64,000 nucleotides of DNA from Immersiella caudata (lineage: Eukaryota; Ascomycota; Sordariomycetes; Sordariales; Lasiosphaeriaceae), in the NCBI GenBank assembly GCA_030512335.1, contig JAULSU010000008.1, positions 248,001-312,000 on the forward strand, in the 5' to 3' direction. The notes below the pieces were generated by a model that worked only from the letters and a program-made list of their open reading frames with translations, had not been told where the DNA came from and ran no database searches. The position numbers and the translations under genes are program-made. This document shows positions 1 through 9,210 of this stretch, piece by piece; the stretch's first letter is position 1, and every line of letters begins with the position of its first letter.

Positions 1-23
1 CAGGGGCCAAGGGCATGAAAGGC

Positions 24-221
24 CACAGCTGTGTCCAACTAACCGTAAACCCCGTTCATGACTGAAACGAAATATTTTGAGCACCCCCCACGTATTCGTC
101 AAACCAATCGGGAGTTTTGGCGATGGGCACAGCTGTGCTCTGCACCTCTTGTTCGCCCCCCACGGCTCGACACCCCACAGCTGTGCGTCTTGGGGGGCGG
201 GCCGGCAACGGCGCAGCTGTG
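24..221. repeat. Cluster of four CAGCTG palindromes
   Basis: The perfect 10-bp palindrome CACAGCTGTG occurs at 24-33, 128-137 and 176-185, with a one-base variant (CGCAGCTGTG) at 212-221. The core CAGCTG is an E-box of the kind bound by basic helix-loop-helix factors. No gene start is recognisable close by, and the function is unknown. Confidence 0.6.
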
Positions 222-1878
222 CTCCCAAACACATGATCCGCCCTGCAAAGCCATCTCATATAACAAGGAACGCACGGCCAATGTTCACATGTGGAAGAGG
301 GCGAGGAAAATCACGCAGACTTGTGTCTTAAACCTCAAGAGCACGCGGGCCCAATCGTGTCTCCAGCCTTATTTTTCGAGGAATGGGGTGGACAAGGGGC
401 GAGTTCAGAATGGTAGCCGCCAGTGTATTTAAAGACACAATCTGAACCCGTTTTTGCCACTGTCTCCTGATCGAAGCAAATGAACCTCTCATATCAAGTG
501 CCATGTCTCAAAAGTCAGCTGCTCCGTCTTGCACTCTGAGCGACGATGGTCGGTATGTCCTCCGCCACTTGATCGTTTATGTTGAGAAGTGTGCTGACAG
601 AGTGACACTCTAGCTCATCCTCCACAGGTCTCCAGCTCAATGCCTATCTTAGAGCCAGTGCTGCAACTGACACTCCGGCTCCCACAGTCGCCGGAGTCGT
701 CAGTTTGACCACTGTCGCAAACGCCAGGTACCAGAGTCTCGAGAGGCAAGTGAACAGCTTGGTAACGCTAGTGAGCCTAATACAGACTTGATGGCATCTT
801 ATTTGGATGCGGATTTCACGCAACAACTTTATAGGGAGGCTGTATGATGGGTTGGAGTTGGGTGGTAGGGGCGGGTCTTTTGCGATTGCTTTGTATCATT
901 AGGGGGCGCGGAGATATCGTTTAGCCATGTTGCAGTCCATCATGTAACTATTACCACAAAGTCACCTACTATTCGAATGATAACAGGCTTTTCTCGACTG
1001 GAGAGTTGCAAGGATCGCCGTCGGGCTAAAGAGCTCCCCGATCTTACGTTGGGACATAGAATACCGGCCCACATCGCAGTGCTACCGAGGGCGGATAAAT
1101 TGTACAGCGGAGAGAGGCTGAGCTTGGCGCCTAATGTATGGCTATCATCTGATAGCTAAATGCACACCGAGTCTGCTGGTAATTTCCAAAGTGGGCTGTG
1201 CGGGTAACATTGCAGGTCGCGATAGAGCACCTCGGTGAGCCAATTGTAAGTATGTCGTTACAACAATGATACTCACTCTCCTTAATCCGATGACTGATGT
1301 TGTCATCGATATCGTGTTTCCACCCGGTGCGGTTGCCCTTCTCCCTTGGTATCCTCCAGCCATGTCATGGAACTCTTTAAAGCCAGCGTACGCCTATGTC
1401 CTATCCCTAATTAGGGCGTCTCGCTGTGCAGACCATCTTCTCACATGAAAAAACGCTGCCTACCTCACGTTGACTACCTAAGAGGGGTATAAATCCAGAG
1501 TACGGGGGTTCTTGGGGCTTTTTAGATGAATCCCTCGCGATATCAAGCTCGAGTGAAGTTTGAAGATGATCGGCTCAGGCCTTCTACTCGAGAGAGGGGA
1601 ACCAGGCTAGACCCTAGCCTCCCTGCATAGCCCCTTTTCCGAACCCATTCAACTTCAACGTAACATTGTCATTCAGCGAAATTAATCGGTTCCTGAGGAT
1701 AGATGCATCCAAACCATAATACGGTGAGTAGATGACCCGACTGTCATATCGTCTCTTGGAAGTCTTGCAGGAAGCCTGGAACTCCTGAGAAGCATATAAG
1801 GAACGTCATCGACCAGGAGCCTTCCTGAGCCCCCATTAAATCTCCCGAGTCATCAGCCTTAATATCGCCACCTACAAA
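222..1878. other. Gene-poor left end
   Basis: Apart from a doubtful small two-exon reading at 503-791, no coding sequence could be supported. TATA-like strings occur near 425 (TATTTAAA), 1485 (TATAAAT) and 1794 (TATAAG). The last lies about 85 bases before the start of the defensin-like gene and could be its promoter. Confidence 0.4.
503..791 (+). CDS. Possible small two-exon protein
   Basis: An ATG at 503 can be joined (exon 503-548, then 628-791) into a 69-residue protein of unknown function. The second exon reads like a real protein: its C-terminal half (LERQVNSLVTLVSLIQT) is compatible with an amphipathic or coiled-coil helix. Against this, the donor (GTCGGT) is weak, there is no family match I can name, and the unspliced frame stops after 36 residues. 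It could be a remnant of a larger gene. Confidence 0.22.
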
Positions 1879-2130
1879 ATGTTCAACAATATTCTTTCCA
1901 TTGTCCTCTACGCTGCTACCCTTGCTGCAGCAGCTGCCACAACTGGTCAGAGCGGAGATCATGGCATCTTCGCACGAGCTGCATGCAACGCGCAATGCAC
2001 GAAGAGTACATTGGGAGCCACATGTGCGTTGGGTGCCTCTTGCTGCACCCAGAGGTGCAGATCAGCCTGTGGTCAGAGCTATGGACGCTGCGAAGGCTTT
2101 CTCGGTCTTACCTGTGTGTGCTACGGCTAA
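1879..2130 (+). CDS. Defensin-like cysteine-rich secreted peptide
   Basis: This intronless gene encodes 83 residues. A hydrophobic Ala/Leu-rich signal peptide spans about residues 1-22, followed by a mature part with ten cysteines (36, 40, 49, 55, 56, 60, 64, 71, 79, 81), enough for five disulfides. The spacing contains C-x3-C pairs (56/60 and 60/64), a G-x-C (69-71) and a terminal C-x-C (79-81). Those are the usual landmarks of cysteine-stabilised alpha-beta (CS-alpha-beta) defensin-like peptides. I infer a secreted antimicrobial or effector-type peptide; no exact family match is claimed. A TATA-like element near 1794 is well placed. The start is the only ATG in frame before the signal peptide. 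Confidence 0.6.
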   Translation: MFNNILSIVLYAATLAAAAATTGQSGDHGIFARAACNAQCTKSTLGATCALGASCCTQRCRSACGQSYGRCEGFLGLTCVCYG

Positions 2131-2302
2131 GTCATGGACAAGTAAGTTGTCTGAAAATCCATGTTGGTCGTTGAGAATGTCAAGGGACCCTATAAGCTAA
2201 CAGGAGTGGTATAGGGCTGACTTAAACGCGAGCACTGAATGGGTGTGATGAGATTGGATATGTTGTAGTTATCAGGGAAATGCAATGACAATCAGGCCAA
2301 TA

Positions 2303-2662
2303 CTACCAGTCACATGGAACCTCAGACCGCTTTCTAAACTTTGCCAGACAGGCACCAATATTGTAGCAATTACGGACATACTCCTCTGACTGCGAAAAAC
2401 GACGCTTGGAGATGAAAGCTCACCACTCAGTCTGCTTGTTGTTCCAGTCGACACAGAGGTTCCGACTGTTGGGGACGCCTGGATCCGCCCGGAAGCCTTC
2501 ACCCGCATTTAAGGCGTAGTTTCCGGCGTTGGTGTGCCAAATGCCGTTGGCTGTGATTTCCGAACCGATCTTATTGCTGACGAAAGAGGCGGTGTCTGCG
2601 AGAGCCTTCCCAGCGTTGATGGTCATGAGTACGCTGGTGGCAGCAACGGTAGGGAACTTCAT
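2303..2662 (-). CDS. Small secreted protein, family A copy 1
   Basis: The ATG at 2662 begins a typical signal peptide (MKFPTVAATSVLM, cleavage after about residue 22), followed by a short mature region that includes the motif NLCVDWNNK. The open frame runs to 2420, but a good donor (GTGAGC) starts at 2423, just before the stop. Beyond an acceptor near 2390 lies a cysteine-rich stretch (RNCYNIGACL ... VPCDW) that ends in a stop at 2303. It resembles the tail of the neighbour at 3861-4314. The obvious donor and acceptor are out of phase, so either the splice site is misplaced or the gene has a small indel. The function is unknown; a secreted cysteine-containing effector-like protein is the most that can be said. 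Confidence 0.5.
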
Positions 2663-3860
2663 GGTTGTTGCGCGTATCACAGGTCTGGAGTTTCAGGTAA
2701 CTGTTAGTTTGCTTCAGATCCCGTGGTGAAGAGGGGTGCAGAGGCACGCGTGTTGGGTGCGATCTGGTAAATGCGAGGTTGGCTTGCAGTTGGCAGAGAG
2801 GGTTGGAACTTCGTCGGGGGGAGAGATGGATAGGGGTGAAACGGTAGGCCGAAAAAAAGCTGTTCAGTGAACGAGGCCTGGTGGGGGGCGGATGGTCGGG
2901 AGTCTTTATGTCTTGCTGGTTTCCTTTCATGTGAACACGAGACTCTCATCAGGCTGACTGGGATGAGCGTGCATTCATAGGACGCTAAAATGTATCAAAA
3001 GCTATCCGAGGTCCCTAGCTGAAGCCACCAAGAACCTTGCATTCTGTTAGCCGCGGTCCCGTCCGTCCAATTCTCAAGACTCGGAACCACAGTCCTTTGT
3101 GGCTTGGAATCACAATACTTCGTGACTTGTGATATCACGATGGCGTCGCACAGGTGTTCGTATTCGCTATTCTCATTTGCCCGAGGCAGACCGGCCACTA
3201 TCAAGACTTGGTCTCGCTGAGATCTGCGCATATAGGTAACATCGACTCGAATGATCAGTGGGTGAAAAAAGTCCTATCGATGGGATTCTGCATGGCTATA
3301 GCCCTGATTGTTGCTTGGGATGCAATACATCTTCCCTGAAATGTCACATTGTCAACGCCAACAGACCGCTAACGGACTCATAAAGGCATCGCTTGCCATT
3401 GTGGCTGGGAAAGGGGGAGGATATCTGGCATACGACACGTGATCTAAGGCAGTATTCCACTGAGTTGGCGAGCCGCTCTCTCGAACCGCGCACGTACCTG
3501 GCACCGAGGCTAGGGATCTTTTAACACATTGCGACCTTGATCCTCTCTGGGGGCGATAAAAACTGATAATTTGCGGTTGATAGGATTCGGTTTTCATCAG
3601 GGGACGTGGCTGGGCAGACTCATGGACTGGGCCATGCTGCATGGCTCTTCATCTCCTGCCAAATCCCCGTTTCTGCACGGACGAAGATAAAGTACTGGGT
3701 CTTGCGCTGCTAGTCCTGGACACTTTGGAAGAAAAGATCAAAACCATCATTCTGATAATTCTAGTATGTTTTGGCCTGTTACTTACTGCAGTTTACAACT
3801 CCTCGGATCTTGGTGAGTCGGAGCTCTTCACACCTAGCACCTCACCACACCTGCTGACAG

Positions 3861-4314
3861 TTTGTGACACTCAACGCAACCACCATACGTCTAGCTTATC
3901 TGGTATCCGCAGTCCTGCTCGCCGGGGAGATCATGGCAGACTCGTTCGTGACCTATACAACCTACCCCTTCAGAGGTGGCAACTGTGATAGCAGTCGGAG
4001 CGTTTGGTGGAACGACTGGGGCCAGGCTCGCCCCTTCAATGGAAATGAACACTGCCGGGACCCTTTCATTCCCAGCGTCACCGAGGTTTGCATGAACTGG
4101 GGAGCAGGCACTGTCTACTTTAGGGCCACGGGAGGCCAAAACGCTGCCGTTGCAAGGCATCCACCAGGAGCAAGTTGCATTCAACACCCGAGAGTCTTGG
4201 ACCCAATTGGCTGACGGTTGGCTCTCCCTTTTGCCTTCTTTTGCAGCCGTTGCACGCTGTGGAGGCGCAAACATCTGCCATATGGACACTTGGGTCGAAC
4301 AAGTCTGCCTGTAG
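3861..4314 (+). CDS. Small secreted protein, family A copy 2
   Basis: The main exon starts at an acceptor near 3860. It encodes a hydrophobic segment (RLAYLVSAVLLAG), then a mature region with cysteines and the motif EVCMNWG, which lines up with LCVDWNN of the gene at 2303-2662. No in-frame ATG lies between the upstream stop and this exon, so a first exon is missing. A last exon after TTTTGCAG (about 4253) would add ARCGGANICHMDTWVEQVCL and stop at 4312-4314; its partner donor is not clear. The two proteins share the order signal peptide, IW/VW-x-N/D motif, CxxW motif, two-cysteine tail. They are paralogues transcribed convergently. Function unknown. Confidence 0.5.
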
Positions 4315-4358
4315 CCGGTTGCATGTCAACTAGCTCGTTTATTTCCTCGAAATATCCA

Positions 4359-7300
4359 TCACAACTTCATACACAACGTCACCCCTACATCCGCAACCAA
4401 CTGAATCCACTCATCTTGCCTTCGCTTCCCCCTCAACCCCGTGATCTTCCCAAAGACATCCCACACCTCTACAAACTTGTGATTACTCTTCTCCGACGTC
4501 CCAATCGCCTTGATCGCTCTCAGCATGTTCTCATGCTTCCTCAGCTTCTCAAAGTCCGACCTCGCCTTAGCCTTGCTATCTGCGTCAGTTGCTATAGCGT
4601 AGCGCACCTGCACGCAGTAGAGGACCAACGCGGCGAGTCCAGCGCCCAGTGCTGTAGCGACAGACGAGCCCGAGGCTTGTTTGATATCGGGTGCTGATGC
4701 CCCGTCGGTTACCCCTGACACGAGATCGACCTTGTCACCTGGGAAGGTGAGATCGATAGTGCTCAAACTGCCCACCCAGGGATCGGCGGCACCCCAGGCT
4801 GAGGCAGCGCCGATGGTGAAGATCTTGTTCGGTGCGGCTTTGCTTGGATAGGTAGCAGTTTGCTTCGCACCGCGGTCGCTGGCCGAACAAAACATGAGGA
4901 TGTCCTCGTTGGCGGCTTCCACAATGGCATTGTCTAGATCTCGGCGCTCCGTTTCGTCATCCGGAGGATCGATGGTCCAGGACATGGAAATGATGTGCAC
5001 CTTCATGCGGATGGCTGCCCGGATGGCCTGCGCCGCGCTCTTGGCCGTGATCTCGCGGACGTTTTCTTCGGTCGGGTGGGCGTGATCTTCAAGACGGAGG
5101 ACGTAGAATTGAGTGGAGGGGCACATGGACTGGATGTAGCGCGCCATGATGGTTCCGTGGCCGGCGCGGGAGACGTAGTACGGATGGATGAGGTTCTCCT
5201 CCTCGTCGCGTGTGCAAAAGGTTCGGCCACCGATGATGGTGTAGTCGAGGTCTTTGACGTCGACACCGTCGTCGATGAGGGCGACACGGATGGGCGTGTC
5301 CATGCTTTCTTGAAGGCGTTTGCGTTTTTCGGCGTCGGCTACGCGGTTGTAGTAGCTTTCGGCGTCGAAGAGGAGGCGGCGGAAGTCGGACATGCATTGG
5401 ACCCATTCGTGCTTGGTCCTTTGCTTGCCTTGTTCACCAGCGGCGGCAAGCGAGAGGGGGTTAACTGCGCGAGGCTTTTGGGTCGAGCCGTTTTGGTGGA
5501 TGGTTACTTGTGGAAAGATTTCTCGCATGCGGCTCTTGAACTCCTCGACGTGACGTTGGGTCCGCATCGCAGATTCCAAGCCCTGTGACACGAGGAAAAC
5601 GGACATTAGCAACTGTTATTAGACTCGAGGAGTTGTTAGTTGTGTAAGGAGACTTACCTGTTCTACTGAGAGGTGCAAGTCTCTTAGCTCCTTCAGCTTC
5701 TTGAGCCCACGCTCCTCAGCCCAACCCCTGAGCACAGCGTTGTTGCCGCTCCAGTAGAGGTGGACCTCCCTCGCATCGGGAGCAACGCTGCAGATGACCT
5801 CGGAGCACAAATCCGGCCTTTTCCAGTCCCAAACCTCAACGCCAAACCCCTTGAGAGCTTCCTCAATGGCATCCTCACTGTGTGAGGGCTTCTGGAGGTC
5901 ATCGACAATGACCTTCAGAATAGTCTTCACGCCCTTGTTACGGAGTCGGTCGAAGACGTAAAAGAGGTCTGCCCGTCCCTCACCGTCAAACTTGCTGGGC
6001 CGCCCACCCGAACGCATTCGGCTCGTGTTGGGCCCCGTGGCGCCTGTCAGCTCGAGTGTGACCTTGGGGATGCCGACGTATTGGAGAATGTCGGAAAACT
6101 TGAGCTTGGAAAGGAGGTTGTCAAACTCGGATTGTTTCATGTTGCTGTAGCCGGGAAGATCGAAGCATAGTTCGGAGCCTTCCGGTGGTCCAAATCAGTT
6201 CTGGACGTGCTCTGGGTCTAGGTAGGGAATTAGAGAAAGAGCTAGGGTTTACCTGAAGGGGCGTTCCGACCATAGATTATCTCCATGCAGTCTTGGTAGT
6301 GACGTGATCGTAAGTAGTGCAGCCTGAGGAACCGCTCAACTTCCTTGACGGTCGGCTCGTGGATCTTGGACTTGGAGCTCGACTCAGATGCTTGCTCTTT
6401 CAGACGCGGACGCTTTGAGGACTTTGACACGGAGGCTGAGTCCAGACTTTGGATTGGGTACGAGCCAGCGACCGGTCCAGGGGTTGAGGCGCCAGATTGA
6501 CCCGGCTCTCCAAACTTGGTCCGATCGATCTCCGGGATGGTGATTCGCGGTCCATATGGCGCACCAGAGTTGGCGGTAGGGGGTAATATGGATGTGCCGG
6601 GTTTGGTGCTGGTGCTGCCAGTCGTTCCTGGCCCTCCTGCCTTCGCGCTGTTGCCTTTCCGCGAGGACTCCTCTTTTTCGTCGCCCATCCGGCGCTTGGT
6701 GTCAACGTTCTCACTGTCCTTCTGTTCTCTCGCCACTTCCTTCTCCAGCTCCTTCTGGTGGGTTGCGACATGGTAAAGGTACGGAGACTGGCCTGCGTTG
6801 TTGAAGTCTCCGTTGGGCGTAGCTCCCACGGCAGCGTCGCCTTTCTCGGCGAGGAGCTGGGCAATCTCCAGCTGCCCTTCGCGACACCACTTGTACGCAA
6901 CGGCAAGGTGCAATGGTAAGTTGCCGTGCTTATCCTTGGCCGAGAGCGTCTTTGCGCTGGCTTTCCCCATGAGCAGCTTGAGACACTTGACTCGCTTCGT
7001 GACCGCTTGGTGAATGCAGTTTTGCTCATCCTTTCCGAGAGTGCCCAAGACGGCATCGATGTCCTTGTGAGCCTCGCACATCCATCGGATCATGCTTTCC
7101 TTCCTGCTGTCAATGGCGTAGTACAGCGGCGTGCAGCCATGGCGGTCCTGTTTGACCAGGAAGTCGCTCGGATGCTCAATGAGATACCTGATCAGTGCCT
7201 CGAATTCGCTGTCTTTCTTTGGGATCTCTTTCTTGTCCAGGCTGGCGAGGTAATGAAGCGCGTTTTGGCGGTTGCCCCAAGGGTCGCCCGTCAGGTCTGC

Positions 7301-7531
7301 CAGGCGCTCCCGCTCGGCTGTGGTGAAGGCGGCGAACTTCTTGGTTCCGGCGCGAATGCCTTCCAGTATTCTGGCGAGAAGATCCTTTGGCGATTCGCCG
7401 GCCTCTTGAGGCTTCTCGTCCTCGTCGTCCTCGCTTCCGGACTCTTCGCTGGAGCTCTCCTCGTTGTCGGGTTCTTCTGTTTCTGCGGCCAGCGCCGACC
7501 GCTGGTCCTCAACCTCTTGGAGGGTGCTCAT
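4359..7531 (-). CDS. Ankyrin-repeat subtilisin-like (S8) protease
   Basis: Three exons (7531-6253, 6178-5658, 5582-4359) join in phase to 1007 residues. An acidic N-terminus (about 1-55) is followed by ankyrin-type repeats (about 85-270, e.g. GCTPLYYAID, GNLPLHLAVA) and a Ser/Pro/Gly-rich linker. A charged middle region built around FDLPGYSNMKQSEFD comes next, then an S8 domain (about 695-930). The triad is visible: Asp704 in ALIDDG, His742 in AGHGT, Ser907 in GSSVATA. The oxyanion Asn of the usual AGN is Asp836 (SASDRG). There is no signal peptide or propeptide, so it should be a cytosolic, regulated protease. Ankyrin-plus-S8 proteins are fungal NLR-associated types. It sits just downstream of the 295-residue gene on the same strand, a plausible substrate or partner. 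Confidence 0.82.
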
Positions 7532-7875
7532 CGTGTCTACCTTACGGCATGCACGCAGGTGGGATGATGCTTTGCTGGGAGCGGGAAATTGGGGTTGGGA
7601 TTGGACGATGGCTGGTACTCGGCGTTACGCATCGCGGAGTCTCTACGGGGCAACACCATCCATCCCTCTCAGCATTGGTGCCTGATCTTCAGCCCCCTAC
7701 CCCGCGCCGTAGCGTCTCGTATTGGTATCCATCACTTGTGATTTGCGGGTTTGAGACAGACACAAGGCCCTTGCAGCAAAACGGGGTAGGCATGTTGTTG
7801 GGCGGGTCTTGGCTCGCACTGTGCAAACTGATACTGCCAAAGGGAGGATGTGGGATATCAAAGCTCCTTTCTCAA
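7532..7875. other. Spacer between S8 gene and 295-residue gene
   Basis: This 344-bp stretch must hold the 3' end of the 295-residue gene and the promoter of the S8 protease gene. No further coding sequence and no clear element was recognised. Confidence 0.4.
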
Positions 7876-8763
7876 TTAAAAGCGAATCTCTGTGAGCGCC
7901 TCTAGGTCTACCTCATCAAGATTGTCCAAGTCGTAGCCTGTCTTTCGTAGCCTATTTGTTGGTTTGAGGCTGGGGTCGAACAAAACGGGGTCGTCGGTTG
8001 GTGTCGTGCCGAAAAGTTGTGTCACCTTCGACTTCCAGTCTGCCTCGGCGTTAATGGTGACCTTGCACTGGAAGGGGCCGTTGTCGTCCCGCGCCAGCAG
8101 CATGGCACACCGAAGGCGACTTGCAACGCCAGATTTGATGGACCTGTTTTCGCTCAACACCCAGCAAGCGCCAACATTGCGCCCAAAGTCGTCGCTGATT
8201 GTGCTTCCCGTCACGCGCGCCTCGTCACTCACCGTCTTGGAGACGGATTTCTCCCACTTGGCCGAGACGCCTGCGCCGACAATGGTAGTAGCGCTTGAGT
8301 TGACGCTCGCCTCTAGGCCGCGCACGAGTGTTTGGTCCTGGGTTGTAGCCAGAATGGCGACCCGACGGGAAGGCGCAAATTCGTGGATCCGGGGGGGTTT
8401 GCCTCCGGGAGTAGTGCTGTTGAACTCGAAGTTGACAGTAGCCGAAACAATTCGGCGAGATCGCTTTGTCGTGTCCAGATTGATCTCGTAGACCAACAAT
8501 GTCGCCCACTGGTCGGCATCAGGAGAGAGGGCACCGTGGATGATCTCGCATGACTGGCAGCGCGCTTCAGTCACTCCACGTTGCTCGACGACGGTTTGGC
8601 GTTGGAATGGCTGCTCCGGGTCGTTGCGCACATGGTAGCCGCTTCCTCTTTCGCCTGTTTTGCCGAGCCCGATTGTGACCGACGCGTCGGCCAGATCTTC
8701 CTCCGCCTCCCAACCTTCTGCGTCGAGGTTGGTTGTCGATGTGCTAGCCGCTATTTCGCTCAT
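7876..8763 (-). CDS. Predicted beta-rich cytosolic protein, unknown family
   Basis: This single-exon gene encodes 295 residues with no signal peptide and no clear membrane helix. The N-terminal 55 residues are acidic and low in complexity. The rest alternates hydrophobic and polar residues as beta strands do (for example RRIVSATVNFEF and CKVTINAEADW). It contains the strings SVNSSATTIVGAGVSAKW, CWVLSENRSIKSGV and DDPVLFDPSLKP, and ends in a short acidic tail. I recognise this as a fungal-type protein often lacking a name, but cannot assign a domain. It lies between the S8 protease gene (same strand, 344 bp downstream) and a divergent NLR-like gene (447 bp away). That context suggests an effector or protease substrate; this is inference. 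Confidence 0.65.
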   Translation of the reverse strand: MSEIAASTSTTNLDAEGWEAEEDLADASVTIGLGKTGERGSGYHVRNDPEQPFQRQTVVEQRGVTEARCQSCEIIHGALSPDADQWATLLVYEINLDTTKRSRRIVSATVNFEFNSTTPGGKPPRIHEFAPSRRVAILATTQDQTLVRGLEASVNSSATTIVGAGVSAKWEKSVSKTVSDEARVTGSTISDDFGRNVGACWVLSENRSIKSGVASRLRCAMLLARDDNGPFQCKVTINAEADWKSKVTQLFGTTPTDDPVLFDPSLKPTNRLRKTGYDLDNLDEVDLEALTEIRF

Positions 8764-9210
8764 TTTTGGTTATTGATCATGCTCTCCAGCATTCAATTGT
8801 AAAGACGGCAGGGGGTTACTTTCAGGCGCTGAGGTGAGGTGCTGATATCTCAGGGTCCTCGGGCACCCTGCACAAATTTCGGGCCTGCCAAGCATTGTGG
8901 GTGTGCCTGTCGCTCCTTCCAGGGTGCTGCGCCAGCGCCACAGTGTGTGGTGGACTGTGCTGCGCCTCCCGTTTCGGATTTGGTGAATCCTGTGCTGGAC
9001 AATTTACCCCTCTTCGAGTTTGGGGGCCGCGTCGCTGGACGTCCATCACGATGGAGCTGCGGACGTCGAGGGGTTCAGCCCCCATGCGTGGTGCCATCGC
9101 CAATCTCCAACCTTGACATCGACATCGACAGGTATTTCCGGGACGCTGAGACTCGCGGCGCAACCAAAAAAATAACGTCGATTAGTTGCCACTCGGCAAG
9201 GAAGAACACG
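8764..9210. promoter_or_regulatory. Divergent promoter region of effector and NLR-like genes
   Basis: A 447-bp interval separates the starts of the 295-residue gene (minus) and the NLR-like gene (plus). Both promoters must lie here, so the genes may be co-regulated. An open frame crosses it from 8839, but the ATG at 9211 (context AACACGATG) fits the start of the acidic N-terminus better. No TATA box or binding site was identified. Confidence 0.45.

Noticed and set aside
2424..2430. Treating the stop at 2420 as the true end of the copy-1 secreted protein
   Set aside because: A good donor overlaps the stop and a cysteine-rich tail like that of copy 2 follows, so the simple stop is less likely, though the phase problem keeps it open.
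7876..8763. Calling the 295-residue protein a gasdermin
   Set aside because: Size and linkage to an S8 protease fit, but I could not see gasdermin-like sequence marks; the idea is kept only as a hypothesis.
8839..9210. Longer N-terminus of the NLR-like protein from 8839
   Set aside because: The extra residues look like translated promoter sequence; the ATG at 9211 directly begins the acidic Ser/Glu tract.
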